Positions 5,754 through 8,442 of a stretch of DNA of 8,442 bases are shown in pieces; the first letter of the stretch is position 1, and the number at the start of each line of letters is the position of its first letter. Under the pieces are notes generated by a model. That model was not told the DNA's origin. It saw nothing but the letters and a program-made list of their open reading frames with translations, and did not search any database. This DNA comes from Patescibacteria group bacterium. Lineage in GTDB: Bacteria; Patescibacteriota; Microgenomatia; PFEM01; JAHIFH01. Location: positions 1 through 8,442 of the forward strand of contig JAHIFH010000036.1 in assembly GCA_018900995.1 (NCBI GenBank). Direction: 5' to 3'. Both the position numbers and the translations under genes were made by a program.

Positions 5754-5784
5754 GGCACTAAAAATCCTTTCAGGATTTCGTGCC
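5754..5784 (-). promoter_or_regulatory. Hairpin abutting the pilM start codon, enclosing its ribosome-site candidate
   Basis: On the mRNA (minus) strand GGCAC (5784-5780) pairs with GTGCC (5758-5754), and inside it AAATCCT pairs with AGGATTT around the loop GAA. There is only a 1-base versus 3-base internal loop between the two stems, giving 12 base pairs. The stem ends exactly at the base before the pilM ATG, and the sole Shine-Dalgarno-like AGGA is in the paired 3' arm. The inner stem followed by TTTTTAG also resembles a weak intrinsic terminator or attenuator. The pairing is seen directly; a control function is inference. Confidence 0.5.
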
Positions 5785-5822
5785 TACCCGTAATCCGCCA
5801 GAGGCGGGTTTTAGGGTGGGCA
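5781..5822. repeat. REP-like 42-base palindrome upstream of pilM
   Basis: The outer arms TGCCTACCC (5781-5789) and GGGTGGGCA (5814-5822) pair with one wobble. Inside them AATCCGCC (5792-5799) pairs with GGCGGGTT (5803-5810), again with one wobble, around the loop AGA. Only a 2-base versus 3-base internal loop interrupts the 17 pairs. GC-rich palindromes with a CCGCC-AGA-GGCGG core resemble dispersed intergenic repeats in many bacteria. A 7-base direct repeat CAGGATT (5771-5777 and 5821-5827) flanks it. The element shares bases 5781-5784 with the pilM start hairpin, so the two folds compete at their junction. Confidence 0.65.
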
Positions 5823-5831
5823 GGATTGATG

Positions 5832-6667
5832 TTACAAACTACTTTCGCTAAAGAGAACATAGTCAAATATACCCGATAAGGATGGGTAAAATTGACATTG
5901 CTCAACCTTCCTGGAAATTCCCGTTGTCTCTGAGAACGCTGTTGAGGCATAGCAAGTACCCTGAAGGGGTAATGGGTCTCCAGAAGCCTCAATACCTAAA
6001 ACTTGCGGTTCGTCATTATATAAAAGTTTTATCCTGATGGCATATAAATCGCCATTAGGCAACGAGTCTGTGTGATCATCGTCCGTAAATTTCGCCTTAA
6101 AAGAGAATGTTTTTTCATTTTCACCAAAAGGATCATCACTATCATCTACATTAGTAAAACCGTCAGACCGCCCTGTTTTGGGATCAAAAGCCACCCTTCT
6201 TGTGGTATACTCACCGGCTAAGTCCTTGTAAATGATGACTGCTTCCAGCGCTGGTGCTGTCTCCTCGTCGCCTAACAATTCTTCATTTCCCCAATGAAAC
6301 TCAAAATCAGTAAAACTCTTGGGATTGTCAAGATCTAAGGTATCCTCATCAAGGTGATCAACCAACCAAACTGTCTGAGTATCACCCACGCTAATCTCTT
6401 TAGGAAAAACAAAAGTGCTGCTGTTTCCTAGGGGTTCTATATGAGTGTCAATCGTAAAATCGCCAACGCTCCCTGGGGCTCCCCCTGTTGCCAAAAGACT
6501 CTCCAAACCTGCTTCGGCAGCAGAAAAGCCCTGGCTGATTGTTCTTGTTCTTGAGAGATACGGATATCAGTAATTGACCGAGAAACCACTGACAAGCCAA
6601 TGGTCAAAGCCACCGCCATAACTAGGAGAATGATTAGTAAAGCTTGACCTGAACTATCTCGTTTCAT
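5832..6667 (-). CDS. PilX/GspK-like pilus tip protein, interrupted by a one-base frameshift
   Basis: Two overlapping frames together encode one protein of about 278 residues. The first frame gives a 7-residue leader ending in Gly, then a long hydrophobic helix (QALLIILLVMAVALTIG) and ARAF. The second continues without a gap as SAAEAGLESLLATGG, a normal PilX-family helix, through an extracytoplasmic domain to the C-terminal IFDYVLFSESSL. The join is at a run of four T on the coding strand (6524-6527); five T would restore one frame. The protein sits where gspK sits in the H-I-J-K order and lacks the Glu5 of other pilins, as GspK does, so a tip role is likely. I chose the ATG at 6667 over 6676 because it gives the same leader length as its neighbours and suits the promoter upstream. 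The break may be an assembly error, a real mutation or recoding. Confidence 0.8.
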
Positions 6668-6678
6668 CGTTCTCATTC

Positions 6679-6708
6679 ATTTTAGTAATATTAATGACTG
6701 GCTGTCAA
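6679..6708 (-). promoter_or_regulatory. Internal promoter-like -35/-10 before the PilX-like gene
   Basis: Reading the minus strand, a consensus -35 TTGACA (6708-6703) is followed after 18 bases by TAAAAT (6684-6679). The -10 hexamer is identical to that proposed for rpsP. It ends 11 bases before the ATG at 6667, so transcription would begin about 5 bases upstream of that ATG and inside the alternative ATG at 6676. This could give the PilX-like gene and pilM-N-O their own nearly leaderless transcript, separate from the upstream pilin genes. Confidence 0.55.
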
Positions 6709-6709
6709 A

Positions 6710-7225
6710 TCAATCATACCCAACAATATTTCTTAAGACAACCGTTGTCTTGAAAACCATTAAAGCTTCTTCTTCAGGACGAACATCTGCTTGAACTTGG
6801 CTCAAGGTAAAATTAATGGTAACTACATCAGGCTCAAAGACACTGGTGCGTTGACAATCGAAAGAACAACTGCCATTGGCAACTTTGACTTGATTGCTGA
6901 TTAGCGAAGCTGAATTCGAACTAATTCTATCTCCTTCGCAGCTAAATTCAGTTTCTCCTCCACCAGGGTTTTCAATTTTTATTTTGGGCATTACTGATTC
7001 ACATATTTGTCCATCGCTATTTTGAATTATCTTGCCGTTTCTAATCATTCTTTCCATAATAATAAGAGCATAGCTGCCGTTTTGTTTAATCAGGTTTACT
7101 GTTCTTGTTTTTGTTGACCCTTTGAGCAAATTGAAAAAAATCGTTGAGCCAACCACCACAATGATGGCGAGAACGCCAATAACGACTAGCATTTCAATGA
7201 GAGTAAATCCTTTTTTATTCACCAT
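6710..7225 (-). CDS. PilW/GspJ-like minor pilin
   Basis: A 171-residue prepilin. The leader MVNKKG ends at the canonical processing site G6/F7, followed by FTLIEM with Glu at mature position 5 and a hydrophobic helix to about residue 30 (LVVIGVLAIIVVVGSTIFF). A prepilin peptidase of the PilD type would cleave and N-methylate it before assembly into the pilus. The amphipathic helix (NLIKQNGSYALIIMERMIRNGKII) and larger globular domain are of the PilW/GspJ type, and it holds the J position after the I-like gene. Four cysteines in the globular domain, two close together in GSCSFDC, could form disulfides. The start overlaps the preceding gene's stop by 7 bases (ATGGTGA). The prepilin call is certain; the exact subfamily is inferred from order and size. 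Confidence 0.88.
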   Translation of the reverse strand: MVNKKGFTLIEMLVVIGVLAIIVVVGSTIFFNLLKGSTKTRTVNLIKQNGSYALIIMERMIRNGKIIQNSDGQICESVMPKIKIENPGGGETEFSCEGDRISSNSASLISNQVKVANGSCSFDCQRTSVFEPDVVTINFTLSQVQADVRPEEEALMVFKTTVVLRNIVGYD

Positions 7226-7599
7226 TTAGTTAGCTCTGTATACAATTCTGATTTGTGATCCCCGTGGGCGTCTGTCCAAGTAGCCGTTGCTAAGACCTGC
7301 ATTTTGTCTTCTCCGACCAAAGTGCAAACTCTTTCAAGGGTAAAAGGAGGAACACTATCAGTTGGCTTATCACATAAAGACTCATCAGTAAAGAAAGCTT
7401 CTTTATCACTATCTCTTAAATCTCTGGCTTTTTCAATGAGTTCTTGAGCATAGTTAGTGGCTAAAGATTGATTTTTAGCAAAAGTGGCGTTGCGAATAGA
7501 AATCGTGGTAACGGTAATCAAAGCTAGAATAACAATAACTACTACTGCTAAAGCTGCTAAGACTTCAATTAGAGATTGACCATTTCTTCGCTTTTTCAT
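7219..7599 (-). CDS. PilV/GspI-like minor pilin
   Basis: A 126-residue prepilin. The leader MKKRRNG precedes a processing site G7/Q8, so the mature protein starts with Gln rather than Phe, followed by SLIEVLAALAVVVIVILALITVT with the conserved Glu at mature position 5. The short amphipathic stretch SLATNYAQELIEKARDLRDSD is typical of PilV/GspI proteins, which have the SLAxxxAQxxIExAR pattern. Two cysteines lie in the globular part (ESLCDKP and ERVCTL). The gene starts 4 bases after the FimT-like gene and overlaps the PilW-like gene by 7 bases, so it is inside one cotranscribed minor-pilin set. There is no Shine-Dalgarno; coupling to upstream translation is likely. Confidence 0.88.
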   Translation of the reverse strand: MKKRRNGQSLIEVLAALAVVVIVILALITVTTISIRNATFAKNQSLATNYAQELIEKARDLRDSDKEAFFTDESLCDKPTDSVPPFTLERVCTLVGEDKMQVLATATWTDAHGDHKSELYTELTKW

Positions 7600-7603
7600 C
7601 TTA

Positions 7604-8083
7604 TTAATCTAAAACTAAATCAATCTTTCCACTTGTAGTAACCGTTATGCTACCGCTAACGATTCCCGAAAAAGTTAAGGTAATTCTCTCCTCACTTGTT
7701 TTATCAGTCCCACCAGTGAGTGTTTTAAATAAGATATCTGCTGGTCCACCAGTTTTAGTTATTCCTTGAGGAAACCGATGGGTTTCTCCAATCTGGACTA
7801 GAGGAGCTGCCTTATCGTTACAACTAGAAGACAACGTATAGCTCTCCCCTCCGCTAAACTCAACTAAAATCCCATCAAATGTTCCTACGCATTTCTTTTT
7901 ACCAGATAAGGCCATGCTTTGGGCATTAGTCAGGTTGGTTTTCAGTTCTAAAATAGCCTGCGTTAATATTTGCTGGCGATTAAATTTCATGTATTGAACC
8001 GTGCCTATGGAAAATAAAATGGCTGTAATAGAGATGGCAATAAGAAGTTCAATAAGGGTAAAACCAGGGCAGATTTTTTTCAT
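7604..8083 (-). CDS. FimT/GspH-like minor pilin
   Basis: A 159-residue prepilin with leader MKKICPG, processing site G7/F8 and FTLIELL, Glu at mature position 5, then a hydrophobic helix to about residue 30. The following LTQAILELKTNLTNAQSMALSGKK is the helix pattern of the GspH/FimT family (L..NAQ..AL..), and the beta-rich remainder ends with an ITVTTSGKIDL strand, also typical. FimT proteins prime pilus assembly, and some in Gammaproteobacteria bind DNA during natural transformation; whether this one does is unknown. It follows the major-pilin-like gene after 5 bases and opens the H-I-J-K series. A cysteine lies in the leader, and two more in the globular domain (KKCVGTF, SSSCNDK). Confidence 0.87.
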   Translation of the reverse strand: MKKICPGFTLIELLIAISITAILFSIGTVQYMKFNRQQILTQAILELKTNLTNAQSMALSGKKKCVGTFDGILVEFSGGESYTLSSSCNDKAAPLVQIGETHRFPQGITKTGGPADILFKTLTGGTDKTSEERITLTFSGIVSGSITVTTSGKIDLVLD

Positions 8084-8088
8084 GCATT

Positions 8089-8442
8089 TTAAGGATTGGT
8101 CACTTTATAGTTACAGGCGGAACTGCCACAGCTCCCACAATCACTAGGCACACTCCCACCTCCTATTTCTAAAGAAGCACAAAGAGTATAGGTAGTTCCG
8201 CCAGAAGAATAGTAATAATTGGCACTAGTAGAGGGGTCTACCGGTGTGGGAATAAGATAGGTTTTCCCACCGCAAGTAACGCTTGAGCTTATCTGACCAG
8301 TAAGGGGGTAGCTATTGGCATCAGAATAGCACATTTCCAAAGCACTTCGAATCTGTTCTAAATCCGCTTTTCTCTTTCCATCCCGTGCCGTCTTTCTCGC
8401 TCCCTGAAATGAAACCAAAGCCAAACCAGCCAAAACAGCAAT
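8089..8442 (-). CDS. GspG/PilA-like pilin, Cys-rich (5' end outside window)
   Basis: The frame is open to the right edge, so the leader and first part of the N-terminal helix are missing; the TTG at 8433 is an internal Leu codon. The visible 117 residues begin IAVLAGLALVSF, the end of a pilin membrane helix, then ARKTARDGKRKADLEQIRSALEM and SDANSYP, the G-type pilin pattern (KRKADL.QI..AL, then YP). The globular domain is short and ends CNYKVTNP. Six cysteines are visible, three of them in SDCGSCGSSAC near the C-terminus, so disulfide stapling of the subunit is likely if folded outside the cell. Its place first in the series and its G-type domain suggest a main or major-like subunit, though other pilin genes may lie beyond the edge. 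Confidence 0.88.
   Translation of the reverse strand: MAVLAGLALVSFQGARKTARDGKRKADLEQIRSALEMCYSDANSYPLTGQISSSVTCGGKTYLIPTPVDPSTSANYYYSSGGTTYTLCASLEIGGGSVPSDCGSCGSSACNYKVTNP

Noticed and set aside
5796..5837. Possible promoter for pilM: TTGTAA, 18 bases, then TAAAAC on the minus strand
   Set aside because: Both hexamers are imperfect, the -35 overlaps the end of the upstream gene, and the -10 lies in the arm of the palindrome; too weak to annotate.
5735..5992. Minus-strand open frame of 85 codons spanning the pilM start and the PilX-like gene end
   Set aside because: It crosses the hairpin gap in a different frame from both genes, and its residues resemble nothing; the IFDYVLFS ending of the PilX-like frame is clearly the real one here.
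6521..6530. Programmed -1 frameshifting as the explanation for the split PilX-like gene
   Set aside because: The site GGCTTTTC is not a good X-XXY-YYZ heptamer because the P-site codon would re-pair poorly; no pseudoknot was evident. A sequence error or a mutation in the T run is simpler.
6674..6676. ATG giving a longer PilX-like protein beginning MRTMKRD
   Set aside because: A start 9 bases downstream gives a 7-residue leader like the neighbouring prepilins and fits the predicted transcript start; the longer form remains possible if the mRNA comes from further upstream.
8431..8433. TTG as start of a small pilin gene on the minus strand
   Set aside because: The frame stays open to the right edge, and the visible IAVLAGLAL is the middle of a pilin membrane helix, so the true start is outside the window.

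Overview
The window looks like a piece of a Candidatus Patescibacteria (CPR) chromosome, most likely from the Microgenomates side. This rests on recognised gene content, pilin sequence style and gene order, not on a database search. The DNA is moderately AT-rich and the genes are packed tightly or overlap. Starts are mixed ATG/GTG, and TGA is used as an ordinary stop (nusB, acpP, pilN, several pilin genes), which argues against the recoded Gracilibacteria and Absconditabacteria. Strong Shine-Dalgarno sequences are nearly absent.

Left half, plus strand (1-3472): an information-processing cluster. It holds the 3' part of recG (cut by the left edge), rpmF (L32), nusB, an acyl-carrier-protein-like gene, rnc (RNase III), then after a 104-base gap with a promoter-like extended -10, rpsP (S16) and khpA (KH-domain RNA-binding protein). 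The acyl carrier protein has Ala at the serine position that normally carries 4'-phosphopantetheine, and RNase III has Asn at one of its acidic metal-site positions. These are the two most interesting protein-level features.

Right half, minus strand (8442 down to 3462): a type IV pilus operon. In transcription order it encodes a Cys-rich GspG/PilA-like pilin (cut by the right edge), a FimT/GspH-like, a PilV/GspI-like and a PilW/GspJ-like minor pilin, a large PilX/GspK-like protein split by a one-base frameshift, then pilM, pilN and pilO. This matches the H-I-J-K minor-pilin order followed by the inner-membrane assembly platform. No pilP or secretin pilQ follows pilO, as expected for a cell without a conventional outer membrane. 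An internal -35/-10 pair precedes the PilX-like gene, and the 78-base gap before pilM folds into two adjacent hairpins, one of which encloses the likely ribosome-binding region of pilM.

The two halves converge at 3462-3472, where the ends of khpA and pilO overlap by 11 bases. No tRNA, rRNA, CRISPR array, transposase or integrase gene was seen, and there is no gene-free stretch longer than about 105 bases.
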